From the NCBI GenBank assembly GCA_013399015.1, contig VWZX01000865.1:496001-560000 (forward strand): a DNA stretch of 64,000 bases, in the 5' to 3' direction. Source of the DNA: Galbula dea (Eukaryota; Chordata; Aves; Piciformes; Galbulidae). This document shows, one piece after another, positions 34,250 to 45,118 of the stretch; positions within the stretch are counted from its first letter, which is position 1; every line of letters begins with the position of its first letter. The translations under genes and the position numbers were made by a program. The notes under the pieces are model-generated. The model saw only the letters and a list, made by a program, of their open reading frames with translations, had not been told where the DNA came from and made no database searches.

Positions 34250-34424
34250 TCTCACAGTATGTTAGGGGTTGGAAGGGACCTCAGAAGATCATCTAGTCCA
34301 ACCCCCCTGCCACAGCAGGATTCCCTAAGACTAGGTCTCACAACAAAGCTTCCCTGCCCAGGATTTGAACCCAGGTCCCAGAGGGGAGAGTGCTGAATCC
34401 TAAGCATTAGACTACCTCCCCCAT
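34250..34424 (-). mobile_element. SINE-like element: tRNA-Glu-derived head fused to a CR1 3' tail
   Basis: Read on the minus strand, 34424-34351 matches tRNA-Glu: the A-box region TAGTCTAATGCTTAGGATTC, an anticodon-loop ACTCTCC with CTC anticodon, and an intact B box GGTTCAAATCC followed by TGGGCAGGGA. The 5' acceptor arm no longer pairs with the 3' arm. After a linker of about 17 bp, a CR1-type 3' end follows (GGGAATCCTGCTGTGGC, GGTTGGACTAGATGATCTTC, CCCTTCCAACCCCTAACATA). A tRNA head with a LINE tail is the usual layout of a SINE mobilised by that LINE; a CR1-tailed SINE with a different tRNA head is known in zebra finch. Whether this family is already named I cannot tell. No target duplication is obvious. 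Confidence 0.75.
34351..34424 (-). pseudogene. tRNA-Glu (CTC) pseudogene forming the SINE head
   Basis: D-loop, anticodon-loop and T-loop landmarks of tRNA-Glu are readable, with a consensus B box. The acceptor stem is broken at its 5' side, so it is not a working tRNA gene. Confidence 0.75.
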
Positions 34425-34426
34425 AC

Positions 34427-34559
34427 CTTTTTCTAGCTCAACTGGGAAGAGCTCCAGCTTTTCCACACGTTTCTCCAGCTCATACTCAGCTGATGCAGCC
34501 ACTGGGTCAACTTCATCATTCCTCCTGTCGTAGTCTTCATTGGAATAGGTGTTGAAAAC
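34427..34559 (-). CDS. PPP1R9A: PPP1R9A exon: PP1-binding region after the RVxF motif, up to the PDZ start
   Basis: The exon is 133 bp and encodes 44 codons plus one base, from VFNTYSNEDYDRR to FPVELEK. It follows a CCCTAG acceptor and ends at donor GTATGG. In neurabin and spinophilin this is the stretch directly after the RVxF-type docking motif, which sits in the preceding exon outside the window. From published PP1 complexes of the family, the VF pair, the YDRR turn and the helix around AEYELEKRVEKLELF pack on PP1 beyond the RVxF pocket and steer substrate choice. All these residues are visible here. The leftover G joins AT of the next exon to make Asp. The donor is unusual in its setting: a tRNA-derived repeat starts within a few bases of it on the intron side. 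Confidence 0.95.
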
Positions 34560-34775
34560 CTAGGGAAAGAGACCAAAAAACACTCAACTCCCTACTCAAA
34601 AGTGACTCCCTACTTAGGAGAAGAGCTGCTTTTTCCCTCCTGATGTTGCACAGCTTGAAAGGGCTTTTAAAAGACAAATTCCTCCTCTTCATTCAAGCCT
34701 CAGGTTTTGAAATCTCTGCTTTTTCATTCCAGTAAAGCACAAGTATGGTTGCAGAAGTCAACTGAGTATAAATGA

Positions 34776-34867
34776 CAGAATCACAGAATGTTAGGAGTTG
34801 GAAGGGACCTCAAAAGATCATCTAGTCCAACCCCCCTTGCCACAGCAGGATTCCCTAAAGCAGGTCA
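34776..34867 (-). mobile_element. Short CR1-type tail, ~92 bp
   Basis: Antisense on the plus strand: CAGAATCACAGAATGTTAGG, AAAAGATCATCTAGTCCAAC, GATTCCCTAAAGCAGGTCA. It is the same tail as in the tRNA-headed element at 34250 and starts at the point where that element's linker meets its tail. ACTCAGT occurs close to both ends. Confidence 0.85.
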
Positions 34868-35722
34868 ACGACTGAGTTTGGCTGCTGTGATTATAAATGC
34901 AGAAGGGGATCTTGAATGACTGAGTTGCTCTACACATGTCAATATATAAAACACTTAACTCATTAAGAATACACTATTAGTTAAGATTCACAGGCATGAA
35001 AAGGCAAGCTACACTGAAATGATCACCTGCAGACAGTCTCCACTGCAGTCTTTACTCCTCAGCAAGCTTCAGTTTGCACTCATCTAAGCAAAGCTAGACC
35101 TGAAGATGCCTAATCTACCTTTACACTGCCTTTACACCAGAGATCATGCTCCACAGTGTGTAATTAACTTGCTGGGGAGAGCAATACACACAGCCATGGG
35201 TATTTTTCAAACTAAGCAGGTTTACTGCTTTATTTCAGCTCTAAAGCAGTAATTGAACACTGACCCCATTAACCTGATCATATTATTTATGCTACTTTCT
35301 AGCACACTTTCAAGATCAACATTTAAATCTGAGGTTATTCAGACCTTCAGGAATTTCAAACACATTTTCCTATTTCAGAGGTCAGAGTTTGGCAGCCTAA
35401 TTCACTTAACAGCCCAGCAGTAATGAAAGAATATGCATTTTTAGTGGTAATAATCTTACTGAACTTCAGCTCCATGCCCAGGAGCTGGTCTCATTTCCAC
35501 CTGAGGTTGGTTTCACCTGCCCCAAAAGCTATTAGTGCACATTAATTTCTTTTAAATAGTACATATATTCAAAGTTGCAATATAAAACTACTATTAAATA
35601 CCACCATCAGTATAGTAACTGTGTTACTAAACCTACAGTAACCTACCTGCAAAGGTACTTCAAAAAACCTCTCAGATTTATATGAACTACTGATTGAAAC
35701 AGGAAAGATGTTAGTCACTCTA

Positions 35723-35816
35723 TCACAGAATCACAGAATGTTAGGAGTTGGAAGGGACCTTGAAAGATCATCTAGTCCAACCCCCCTACCACAGCAGGAT
35801 TCCCTAGACCAGGTCA
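35723..35816 (-). mobile_element. Short CR1-type tail, ~94 bp
   Basis: Nearly the same sequence and extent as 34776-34867, ending GATTCCCTAGACCAGGTCA. The 7-mer AGAGTGA (minus strand) lies just outside both ends, a possible target duplication. Confidence 0.85.
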
Positions 35817-36082
35817 CTTCACTCTGTGGGAATTTTAACTCTTGGATTTTACTTCTATGTAAACCACTTAATTAATTGCCTCTTCCAAGAAGACTTGAGA
35901 TGAGAAACGTTTTACAAGAGCCCACAAATGCATCTCAGATTGATTTTTCAGGATATTTCTGCAAGAGAAAGGCTGTTTTCAATAAATCATGTTCCTAAGA
36001 AGCCTGCATAAATATACCCAAAAGCTGAGTAAAATAAGTCCCATACTAAACACTGTCCAATGCTGCTGAACATTCTTGCAGT

Positions 36083-36316
36083 GAGGAACCCAAAACTGAA
36101 CTCAGGATTTGAGAGGTGGCTTCCACAATGCCCAGTCCAGGAGGACAAATCCCTGCCCTAGTCCTGCTGGTCACACTAGTCCTGACCCAAGCCAGGATGC
36201 TGTTGGCCTTTTTGGCCACCTGGGCACTCTGCTGCCTCATCTTCAGCTGCTGGTGGCCAACACCCCCAGGTCCTTTCCCACTGGGCAGCTTTCCAGCCAC
36301 TCTGCCCCAAGCCTGA
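36083..36316 (-). mobile_element. CR1 LINE, internal fragment lacking the 3' end
   Basis: Antisense CR1 upstream of the usual 3' region: CCAGGATGCTGTTGGCC, TTGGCCACCTGGGCACTCTG, AACACCCCCAGGTCC, CAGCTTTCCAGCCACTCTGC. It covers part of what the copy at 46672 holds in sense. The 3' end is missing, so it was cut after insertion. Confidence 0.88.
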
Positions 36317-37082
36317 AGTCTTGCCTGGGGTTCTTCCTGTTCTCTACCCCTGCCTGCTATCAATTTCTTCAGAGCAGCTTTCTCTTGTTTGGAATCCACT
36401 GAACTCAACTTCTGACCTTCCTCCACTAAAGCTGAAACATTCTCCTGGGGGCAGAGAGAAGTGAGGAAGAGCAGTAAGAGCACCACAAGGAGAATGAGAC
36501 ATGTCCATGGATGTGACACTGACCTAGAGCTTTGTACTTGAAGCACAAGCTCAATGAGACCAAAACCAAACCACAGTTTGCCCTTTCCTTCTCTTCTGCT
36601 TGGAAACCTCTCTTCAGCACCCCTTCAGGGAGGAGAGGAAGCTTTGACCACCTCTGAAACAGGTGAAATCTTATTTTCAAGAGTCTTTTCTCTGTGCTGT
36701 GGTCCCCTTACCACAGTCAAAGGGAATGAGTCAGTGAGGAGCAGCCACCACAGGGTTCCTCCAGCTTCCCTGCCTTCATGCTCCCCTCCAGCCTGTGTGG
36801 GCACCAACTGTCACTTATGCTTCAGCAGGAAAGCACCAAGGAGATAAATCTTCCCCAGGAGTAATTGCAGGGGGGAGACACAGATGGGAATTAGACAGTT
36901 GCAATAGTGAAAGGAACTGAGAGTCTAACACCAAAGCTAAGCCTGGGGTTTCCCTCAGAAAGCTTGTAGGAGAAAGATCTGTTTGAAGAGGCCTGAAACA
37001 GCAGCAAAGGGAATGACACAGGAGAGTTTGGGTTCTGAAATCCTACTAGTATTTGGGCCCTAGACTTACAAACACAGAACAG

Positions 37083-37190
37083 AATGAGGGAATAGTTTAG
37101 GTTGGAAGGGACCTTTAGAGGTCATCTAGCATCTAGTCCAACTCTCCATGCAATGAGCAGGGATATCTTCAATCCCACTGGGACTGAGAC
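37083..37190 (-). mobile_element. CR1 LINE, short 3' fragment
   Basis: Antisense CR1: GTTTAGGTTGGAAGGGACCT, TTAGAGGTCATCTAGC with a small internal duplication (CATCTAGCATCTAG), then CAATGAGCAGGGATATCTTC. Confidence 0.85.
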
Positions 37191-37512
37191 ATCTTCAGTC
37201 CCAGAGGGACCTGTCTTCTGACACAAACCAGGGTCAGGAGCCACTGCTGCCATGCACAACCAACTGCTCAGTTTGCTGATACAAACTGGAATATCTTATC
37301 TCTAGATATTCTTAGCAAGTCTTCTGTCTGTTGAGGCAGCCATGAAGACCACATCTAGTAAAAAACCATAGTGTCACTTGTCCTGCAGCAAGGCCAACAC
37401 ATCTCAGCTCCCATCCATACAGCCCTGTCCACCAAAGCATGTCCTGCCTCTGGCCTGTCTCAGGGGAGAAGCACCCAACTGATGCTGACCCCAAACCATG
37501 CTGCATTAAAGT

Positions 37513-37629
37513 ATCATAGAATCACAGAGTACTTTGGCTTGGAAGAGACCTTTAAAGGTCACCTAGTCCTTCTCCAACCTGCAATGAGCAGGGACATCTT
37601 CAACTAGATCTGGTTGCTCAGAGCTCCAA
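37513..37629 (-). mobile_element. CR1 LINE, short 3' fragment
   Basis: Antisense CR1: TATCATAGAATCACAGAG, AAGAGACCTTTAAAGGTCAC, CAACTAGATCTGGTTGCTCA. The next CR1 follows in the same orientation about 12 bp on. Confidence 0.87.
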
Positions 37630-37641
37630 ATGAATCATCAA

Positions 37642-37858
37642 ACAGGTTGGGTTGGAAGGGACCTTTCAAGGTCATCTAGGCCAACCCCTCTGTAGTCAGC
37701 AGGGACACCTCCTTCAGCTAGATCAGGTTGCTCAGAGCCCCAAACAACCTGACCTGGAATGGTTCCAGGGATGGGACATGATCCTCTTTGGGTAACCTGG
37801 GCCAGTGTCTCCCCAACCTCAGTGCAAACCATTTCTTCCTTACATCTAGTCTGGTCTG
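37642..37858 (-). mobile_element. CR1 LINE, 5'-truncated
   Basis: Antisense CR1: AGGTTGGGTTGGAAGGGACC, CTCCTTCAGCTAGATCAGG, CCCCAAACAACCTGACCTGG, ACCATTTCTTCCTTACATCT. Close in type to 20576-20928. It forms a same-orientation pair with 37513-37629. Confidence 0.88.
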
Positions 37859-39199
37859 AGGGCTGTGACATGACATGGTTTTGCTTCCCAAGATAAGCAG
37901 CTGAAAATCCAGGCAGACTTCACACCTAAGCTCATTTCACCTAAACCAGCACATTCAATTTTGGGCCCACATGTAGAACTGAAACTGCTCTAGGTTGTAC
38001 TGATGAATCATCTCCTGCTGTCACTGATGACAGGACATTCCTTCTGACTCTCTTTGACATCTCCACTGTAGTCACTGCTGTTAAATCAGAAGGTCCAACT
38101 GCTTCAGCTCAGAGGGGATGCATCAACTGAAAGTAACCCAGCTAAAACAACTTGAGTCCTTCCAAGAAGGATGCATCCATGTGTAGCAAGCAGTGCATCA
38201 AACTGCTCTAACACTACAAACTCCCTACCTAGACATTTTAAGTCCTGTGTAGCTCAGCAAAGACATATTGCTATAAAAATGTGGCCTTTTTGGCACCTCA
38301 ACTCAAACATAAAGCCCATTTTTCAGGCTTCTCTTCTTCTGTCATCTCAAATTTTCTGTGTACAACTCTGATCTTTCTGCTGCTCAGTTCAGTTTCTGGT
38401 GAGCTTCCTTTAAACCACCTGTTTTCCTTCAGCCATTCCCTAGAACCAGTGTCATTTATTATTTATTTCCATGTATTATTTATTCTCTCTGTACATGTTT
38501 TATGGCTGATATCTTAGTTTTGTTACAATTTACATTGCTGCTTGTCTACCTAGCAGACAAACACAAAACCACTGTTGCTGGAAATGAGCTGTGTGCCCCA
38601 TGTGAAAAGTTCCTGTTGCTCCTCTTAATTAAGGTCAGAGTAATTAGCAAGTGGAAGTAAGCCCTGGTACTTTACTGAAGAGTAAAACCAAAGCTAACAG
38701 AGCTGCTCTTACAGAGCAATATGGAAGAATGGACAAAATATCCTTAATCAGAACTTGGTTAATATTCTGCCATCACAGGTAAATGTTCTATGCCAAAGGA
38801 GGTTAAGATCTCCTGAATCTCTACTAAGTTGCTATCTGAACCCTGAAGGCAAGTTAAATTTTTACTTAGAAGATCAGTCAAACTTTCTGTAGTAGTAGAT
38901 AACACTCTCAGCTGAAAGCATCCTCCACTGTGTGCTGCTCTAAGGAGGATTCTCTTTTCTCAGGCTGAGTCTTCCTCACTTCTTCTGAAGGGACTCTTCC
39001 CATTCTGAAAGTACCCAAGGTAGAAAAAAAACAATCCAAGAGTTCAACTCCAGAGAAGTTCTGAGAATCTCCTGTTCTCCAGACACTGGCTCTTGGTTTG
39101 ACTCCACCAGTGAGCCAGCAGAGCTGATGCCTCTTTCAAGCAACACTAGGAGAATGGCTGAAAAAATGATGCCAGTCCCCTGAGTCTTACTGATCACAC

Positions 39200-39561
39200 A
39201 TAGAATTGTCAGAGTTGGAAGGGACCTGAAAGATCAGCTAGTTCCAACCCCCCTGCCTGCCAGGGACACCTCCCACTACAGCAGCTTGCCCACAGCCCCA
39301 GCCAGCCTGGCCTTCAAAGCTTCCAGGGATGGAGCTTCCACAGCCTCTCTGGGCAACCTGTGCCAGTGTCTCCCCACCCTAACAGTGAAGAACTTCCTCC
39401 TAATATCCAGTCTAAATCTCCCCTCCTCTAGTTTGCATCCATTCCCCCTAGTCCTATCACTACCTGACCTCCTCAAAAGTCCCTCCCCAGCTTTCTTGTA
39501 GCCCTCTTCAGAACCTGGAAGGCCACAAGAAGGTCTCCTGGGAGCCTTCTCTTCTCCAGAC
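39200..39561 (-). mobile_element. CR1 LINE, young copy, 5'-truncated
   Basis: Antisense CR1 from CATAGAATTGTCAGAG to CTTCTCTTCCAGA-type sequence. The minus strand keeps an open frame resembling the ORF2 C terminus (DRTRGNG..FFTVRVGRHW). It matches 45119-45392 with about two differences over the shared ~273 bp, but the flanks differ, so both are separate recent insertions of one subfamily. Confidence 0.92.
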
Positions 39562-41824
39562 ATGAATCCCAAGGAGACTTTTTAAGTCCTGTCTCCTTCC
39601 CAAGTACACTTCACATGTACTTCATTCCATTGCCCTGACCTTGCCATTTAACTCTGCTTATTAGTACTGGAAATTACTGGCAAAAAAATGGATTTCTCAA
39701 TTGTTTTAATCTTCTACTGCCTATTTTGGGTCAGTAATCCACAATTTAGAAAACATATTTGTCACAGCAGTAGCTTGACCATTGCAGGGAAAAGAGCCAG
39801 GAGCCAATCTCCACATTCCCATAAAGCTCAGGCTTCTTTGGGAAGTCTCTCCTGGGACAGTTCTCCCCCAGGTCAGGGATCTAGATACAGCAATTGCACA
39901 CATGACTGCACACAGCAGAGCAGTACTGACCTCTCAACCTGACTGGCTTTGCTTCACTACCTCTGCACTTCTGTTGCAGGGCAAAGGAAAAGCATTTGCC
40001 TACACCTGGAGAATGTCTCCAGCAGAATGAAGAAGCAGCTGCAACAAGAGCACATCAACAGCCACAAACCAGCTACCCAACAAGTGATAAAAATATCAAC
40101 CAGACTATTTAAGACTAGATTGAATCCCTCTTCTGGCAAGCTCCTCTATTGCCAAGGTAACAAAAGCAGCATGCTCAAGAGCTCATTGTATCTTTGAACA
40201 TCAAAATAAGCAAGATCTGTCATGGGTCCAGTTGGACAAACTCAGGATAACACAGTCCAGCCTCCAGCCTGGACCTCTGGTGTCTACACCAGTTCAGCTA
40301 GGAGAGGGTGAAGCACAGTTACAGCTTCTGTACCTAAATATTTCCCTTATCCTCTTGCAGTATTTCCTCCCAGCCCTCACATCTCTGCCTATTTGCATGG
40401 TAACTGAGGGGGTTATTTTTCTTCTGCCTTCCAGAGTGTGACACATGAGCTGGCCAAGAGTAAGTGCTGCTGCTGGTACCAATTAGTACAGCCTGCCATA
40501 CAGTAGCAAAGTCACCATTAATCAACACAGCAGTGTTTCTTCTCCCAGCAAACTCACTTTCCCTCAGCCTACAAGTCAAGATGTCCAAAAATGCCACAAA
40601 TGTTCTCAGAGGAAAACACCTGCAAGAAAATCCTGACTGGTTGCAAAACATTCTTACCTTTATTGAAAAGAAATCTCAGCAGAGAGAAACTATGTAGCCT
40701 GAATAGTCACTAAAAATGAACTCACAACCCCAAATTTTCACATGTAATTTCTCTTACTCTTTGACAAATGTCAGAACTGGTAAAAAAAAAAAAAAAAAGA
40801 AGATTCAAAGGAAAAAGAGGCACAAAAAAAGTGATCATAGGCATTAATTTAGAAGATCTGGTATATAAATGATGCAGCTGCTATCCAACTCTAGTTTTAT
40901 TGGGAGCTCATGACATAGTTTAGAAATGGAACAAAAATGCATGCAGTGCCTTTGTAAATACAAATATATATATAGAGATAATGTAAGTATATATTTTTTA
41001 TATATATATATAAAAATCATATACTGTTAGAGCACATACCTCTATCTATTCCATTCCTGAAGGCAGAGAAGAGATGGGAGGTGGAAGGGAAGAGCTAGGT
41101 GAGAACAGTCTGACTTGGTGTCCAATTTTCTCAATCTTATGTCATCAATACAAATCCTTTCTGGGTTTTTGTTTTTGAAGTGCTAAGTTGCAACTTCCCA
41201 CAGTTTTTTTATGACTTCCTCAGATACTTTATCTCATTCCACCAGCTCCTGATTTGGTACCAACTGGCAATCTTACCAGTCCTGCTGTAGATGCAGGAAA
41301 GACTGAGTGAGGCAGGCAGAAGGATCTCCAGTGCCAGAAACCAGAAGACTTTACAGCCTTGCCTCAGACCAAGGCACAAGAAGCAAATGTGTTTCCACAC
41401 TAGACTGCAGTAGGAGCCTTTCTGAAGCTCTAAAGCCAACCTCCTTTCAGAACAACCAAGTTCAGAGAAATATCCTAACTGAAGAAATACTTGGCTTTAT
41501 TTATTTCTTTTAAATAAGACAGTCATACTTAATGAATTCTTTAACTGAGACTGGATTACTAAATAAAGACAGTTCCATGGTCTAAGATGGCTGGGAAATT
41601 CTATAAAGAAATATTCCATTGAAGAAAAACTCTGGGACATGCAGAACTCCTCCTCTGCACAGTGCCAGCACACAGTCCCTTCATCAATCAAGTACAAGGC
41701 TTGTAAATTAAAGCATGGCTTCATTATAACACTAGATACTAAACAGCCCTTCAACTGCCCTTCTGTGAAGGGTGAACATAATCCCCCAGCTGAAGGTGGC
41801 ACATCTTACAAGGGGTTTTTGTTT

Positions 41825-41829
41825 AGTTT
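41825..41829. repeat. Target-site duplication, left (AGTTT)
   Basis: AGTTT directly before the LTR's TG; its exact copy follows the LTR at 42538-42542. Confidence 0.88.
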
Positions 41830-42537
41830 TGTCCTGGTTTGAGCTAGAGCAGAACTGATTCTGCTCAGGGACTTCCCTTCCCAGCTCAGGCTCTTCTCAG
41901 TCTCTCACTCTCGGCAGCTCCCAGCATGTTCTCCCAGGCAGTGGCTGCTGCTAGCAGGGACAGCACTGATGGGGAGAGTTAGTGCCAAGGCTTGGGGTGC
42001 AGAGCAAGGTCACTGCTACAGCTTGGGTCCCACCTTGGGCTGCAGGCAGTCAGAGGTGGCAGCTGCAGGGAGGAGAGGCCAGGAGAGGTGACCCTGAGCT
42101 GCCCAACAAGGGATTCCAGCCCATGGAGGTCATCTTCAGAACAGAGCTGAGGGATCAGGAGGGTCAAACTCTTCTTCAGTGGCCAGAGTTTGAGGAGGAC
42201 TCTGTTCTGCCTTGGATCCTGATCCATGGGTTCCAGAATCTAGCTCCTGAATCTGGTTCTCCATCTGCCTCTGAGTCCAGTCTGGGACTTCTGCCCCAGC
42301 ATCAGTGGTGACAGAGATGTAACTGCCATCAGGGGGCTGGGTTTGCTATTGGGTTTGTACCTATTTGTATATATTTCATGTTGTTGTTATTATTTACATT
42401 AAAGCAGTTTCAGTTTTCTTTTCCAACCCATAAGTCTCCCTCCCTTATTCCCTTTCTCTTCCCATTTGGGAAGGGAGAGGGTTACTAGAGAACATCTGTC
42501 ACTCCTTTAGTGCCCAGCCCAGCCCTGGCCCATCACA
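41830..42537 (+). mobile_element. Complete solo ERV LTR, 708 bp
   Basis: It begins TGTCCTGGTTTGAGCTAG and ends CCCATCACA, so it has the TG...CA termini of a retroviral LTR, and is flanked by the perfect 5-bp duplication AGTTT. A polyadenylation-type ATTAAA lies at 42398-42403. No internal retroviral genes are present, so it is the product of LTR-LTR recombination. The 5-bp duplication suits an ERVL-like class, which is inference. The LTR remnant at 1-346 is the same family. Orientation is antisense to PPP1R9A. Confidence 0.9.
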
Positions 42538-42542
42538 AGTTT
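42538..42542. repeat. Target-site duplication, right (AGTTT)
   Basis: Exact copy of 41825-41829, directly after the LTR's terminal CA. Confidence 0.88.
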
Positions 42543-43590
42543 CTAGTTCACCCAGATATTTTTCTCCATCAACTAAAATGCTTATAATTCTAAGGAACAT
42601 AAAGCCTTTGGCAGCCTAGTGCTCCACTCACTCCAGCATCACCCTGCAGTGCTATGAAAGAGACAATGAAAGGAGTGTTGCATCTGCTCCCACCCAAAGC
42701 CAACCCTTGAGCCTGGTAATGCCCTGCACACAGCAAAATAGGAAAATGGACAAACAGGCAGAGGCTAAGAGGATTAAGGGAAAAGCTTCTGTAATACAGC
42801 AAAAGGGTCACTGAAGTTTGTAAACATGGTGCAAAGGGGAAGTGCAATGCAGCAACTCCCAGTGCCAGATCCCTACTCAATTACTTCATGTTGTAGATTT
42901 ACCAATCCCTTAATTGCACCTGCAGGCAGACATCATTTTGGCTGAGCTGCATTCTTCCTAATGCTAGCTGCACATTCACCCTCCTTTAGCAGAATGATTT
43001 GCATCCCAGTGAGAGGTAAAAAACTGTGTAGAGGGAGCACAAGAATGTTCAGCCAGTAAGCATTCATCCCAAATATATTCCATTACAGTTAATCACCCCC
43101 AATGCTTCACAAAGCAGCCAGCCTGGATTTCCAAAGGAATTTAGTCTCCCTAATACCTCCTAAGATGGTAGGTGGGGTAACAGAGGCTCTATCACAAGCC
43201 AAGAACAGGGCTTCTCTGCTTTGACTGGTTCCAGGGAACCAGCTCTGGGTGCAATGTGAAACACAGTATTAAAGGAGTGAGAAACAGGAGGTTACCAATG
43301 TGTGCACAGAGAATAGCCCAATGAATAGACAAAGAGCAAGGAGGAGGATGGTGATAAACTGGGATTACTGAATTAATGCTGGCTTGGGATGAGGCTACAG
43401 CATAATGCCACAAAGTGGGGATTCAAGATAAATACATTTACAGTGAGTCCATTCAACACTGGGCTTGGACATTTGTTATGACACTAAGTACAAAGTCTGA
43501 AATTGATAGCAAAAAAAAAAGAGTCAAAGATGAGACTTAGCTTTCTGTCCAGATCTGCTCAAGAGGAGGAGAAAGTGCTGTTTATCTGGA

Positions 43591-43989
43591 GACCAGGGCT
43601 TCTGAGGAGCAGCTGAGGGAACTGAGGTTGGTTAGTCTGGAGAATAGGAGGCTCAGGGGAGACCTCACTCTCTCCAATACCCTAAAGGAGGCTGGAGCCA
43701 GGTGGGGCTTGGTCTCTTCTCCAAGGTGACTAGTGACAGGACAAGAGGAAATGGCCTCAAGTTGCACCAGGGGAAGTTCAGGTTGGATCTTAGGAACAAT
43801 TTCTTCCCTGGCAGAGTGGTTAGGCATTGGCCCAGGCTGCCCAGGGCAGTGGTGGAGTCACCATCCCTGGAGGGGTTCAAAAAGCATGTGGCCACTTGGC
43901 CACATAGTTTAGCTATATGGTGGTGATAGATTGATGGTTGGACTTGATGATCTTAGAGGTCTTTTCCAACCTGAATGAGTCTGTGATCA
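43591..43989 (+). mobile_element. CR1 LINE, 5'-truncated
   Basis: Sense CR1: GACCAGGGCTTCTGAGGAGC, GGTGACTAGTGACAGGACAA, CCCAGGCTGCCCAGGGCAGT, GGTTGGACTTGATGATCTTA, ending TCTGTGATCATG. Same subfamily as 18811 and 60337. Confidence 0.9.
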
Positions 43990-45118
43990 TGTGCAAGGAT
44001 GGAGAACTGGGAAAGCAACAGAGGAACCTCTCTGTCTGTGTGGTGTCACTGTAAGGAATGGACCAGGGGCATCTCCAAGAGTGCTGTTCAGTTATTCCAG
44101 CAGCACACAGCTGGTGTCACTGGCACTGACAGGAACTGGATTCTGCTTACAAACAGCTGCACATTTCCTTTAAAAGTCAAACAGCCACCATTTAGTGGAA
44201 GCTGGATATATTCCAGACAACAAAGGCAACTGGGCATGATCTGGGTATGACAGCCTCTAAACCCAATGCACTGAGGCCTTACTAATCTTAGCATGATTTT
44301 CATGGTTACCTCAGCCTAATATACTGAATAAAGAGAATAAACCCAAATATCTCTCCAAAACATCCTGGCATTCAGCTATGTTGAAGGCAGCTAGTGTTCC
44401 TTGTCTAAAGGAACTGGCAAGGTTCTGCCTCCTGCCTGAACTAAGAGCTGGCAATGAGCAAGCAGAGGAAGACAGCAAATGAATCCAACAGAACTTTGTT
44501 AAAACACACTCACACATAGAACCTTGGCTATTTTTAAGAATCCCTAAGTGAAAAAGAACCTGTCCAAGTTTTCTAGAAGCACATCTTCTAAAATCCAGTT
44601 TTATAGCTATGGTTTCAAGAACATCCATCAAAGTTGAAAGGTTTCTTTTTGGGGACATGATTATTGCTCTTAATTAACTCTCCATAGATCAAACACAAGG
44701 AAAACCAGAAAACAGTTCAAGGCAATCTTTGCAAGTCCTTCTTTAGTTTTAGGAACTAAAGTTGGTACTAGCTCAAGGAAACCACAGTCATAATGTTAAC
44801 ATTCATTGGGAAACTGCTCTAGAGTTGGTACAAAGCAGATATAACTCCTGGCTGCTTTTTACCTTTCATAAATCTCATCAGTGAATAAAACCATTGTCCT
44901 GGCTGAGAGAATTAGAGACAGGCAGTGTGGGAAAATAAATATGTGGCTGGACATAAAGCAGTCAAGCTGGTAAAACTTTAATCTTGAAAACTTTAATTTT
45001 AACCTTACTGTTATTGATTCAACACTCTTGAGATTCTATGAAAAGCTTAACAACAGAGCACCTTTACCTTGCAAATAAAGTGTTTGGGAAAAGAGCATGA
45101 AATGATAATTGGAGTTGT

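Larger units (their letters stand above)
33756..34426 (-). other. PPP1R9A: PPP1R9A 671-bp intron with a tRNA-headed SINE-like element
   Basis: GTATGG donor and TTGACAG acceptor. About a quarter of the intron is the composite element at 34250-34424. 33756-34249 shows nothing else. Confidence 0.9.
557..34559 (-). other. PPP1R9A: PPP1R9A (neurabin-1) gene, nine internal exons with their introns; both ends outside the window
   Basis: Nine minus-strand exons join in phase into one open reading frame of 401 codons plus one base. Neurabin-1 is a neuronal scaffold that binds F-actin, targets protein phosphatase 1 (PP1) and organises dendritic spines; its order is actin-binding region, PP1-docking region, PDZ, coiled coil and SAM domain. 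The window holds the stretch from just after the RVxF docking motif to late in the coiled coil. I chose neurabin-1 over its paralogue spinophilin (PPP1R9B) because the asparagine run in exon 728-557 and the PDZ-to-linker wording fit neurabin-1 as I recall it. The exon with the initiator codon and the SAM exons are absent, so start, stop, promoter and polyadenylation site are not visible. The longest complete intron is 14.1 kb and the shortest 135 bp. Confidence 0.95.

Noticed and set aside
34351..34424. A functional tRNA-Glu gene
   Set aside because: The 5' acceptor arm does not pair with the 3' arm and a CR1 tail follows directly, so it is a repeat-borne pseudogene.
36046..36546. Open frame of 166 codons on the minus strand
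   Set aside because: A large part is CR1 sequence (36083-36316), and the rest does not resemble any protein I know.
39276..39572. Minus-strand frame with a protein-like RTRGNG..FFTVRVGRHW sequence
   Set aside because: It is the sense-strand ORF2 C-terminal remnant of a CR1 LINE, not a host gene. Equivalent frames occur in the other CR1 copies.
40964..41020. TA-rich run as a possible promoter or origin
   Set aside because: It is plain low-complexity TA/A sequence; similar runs occur at 28010 and 58948 without any gene start nearby.
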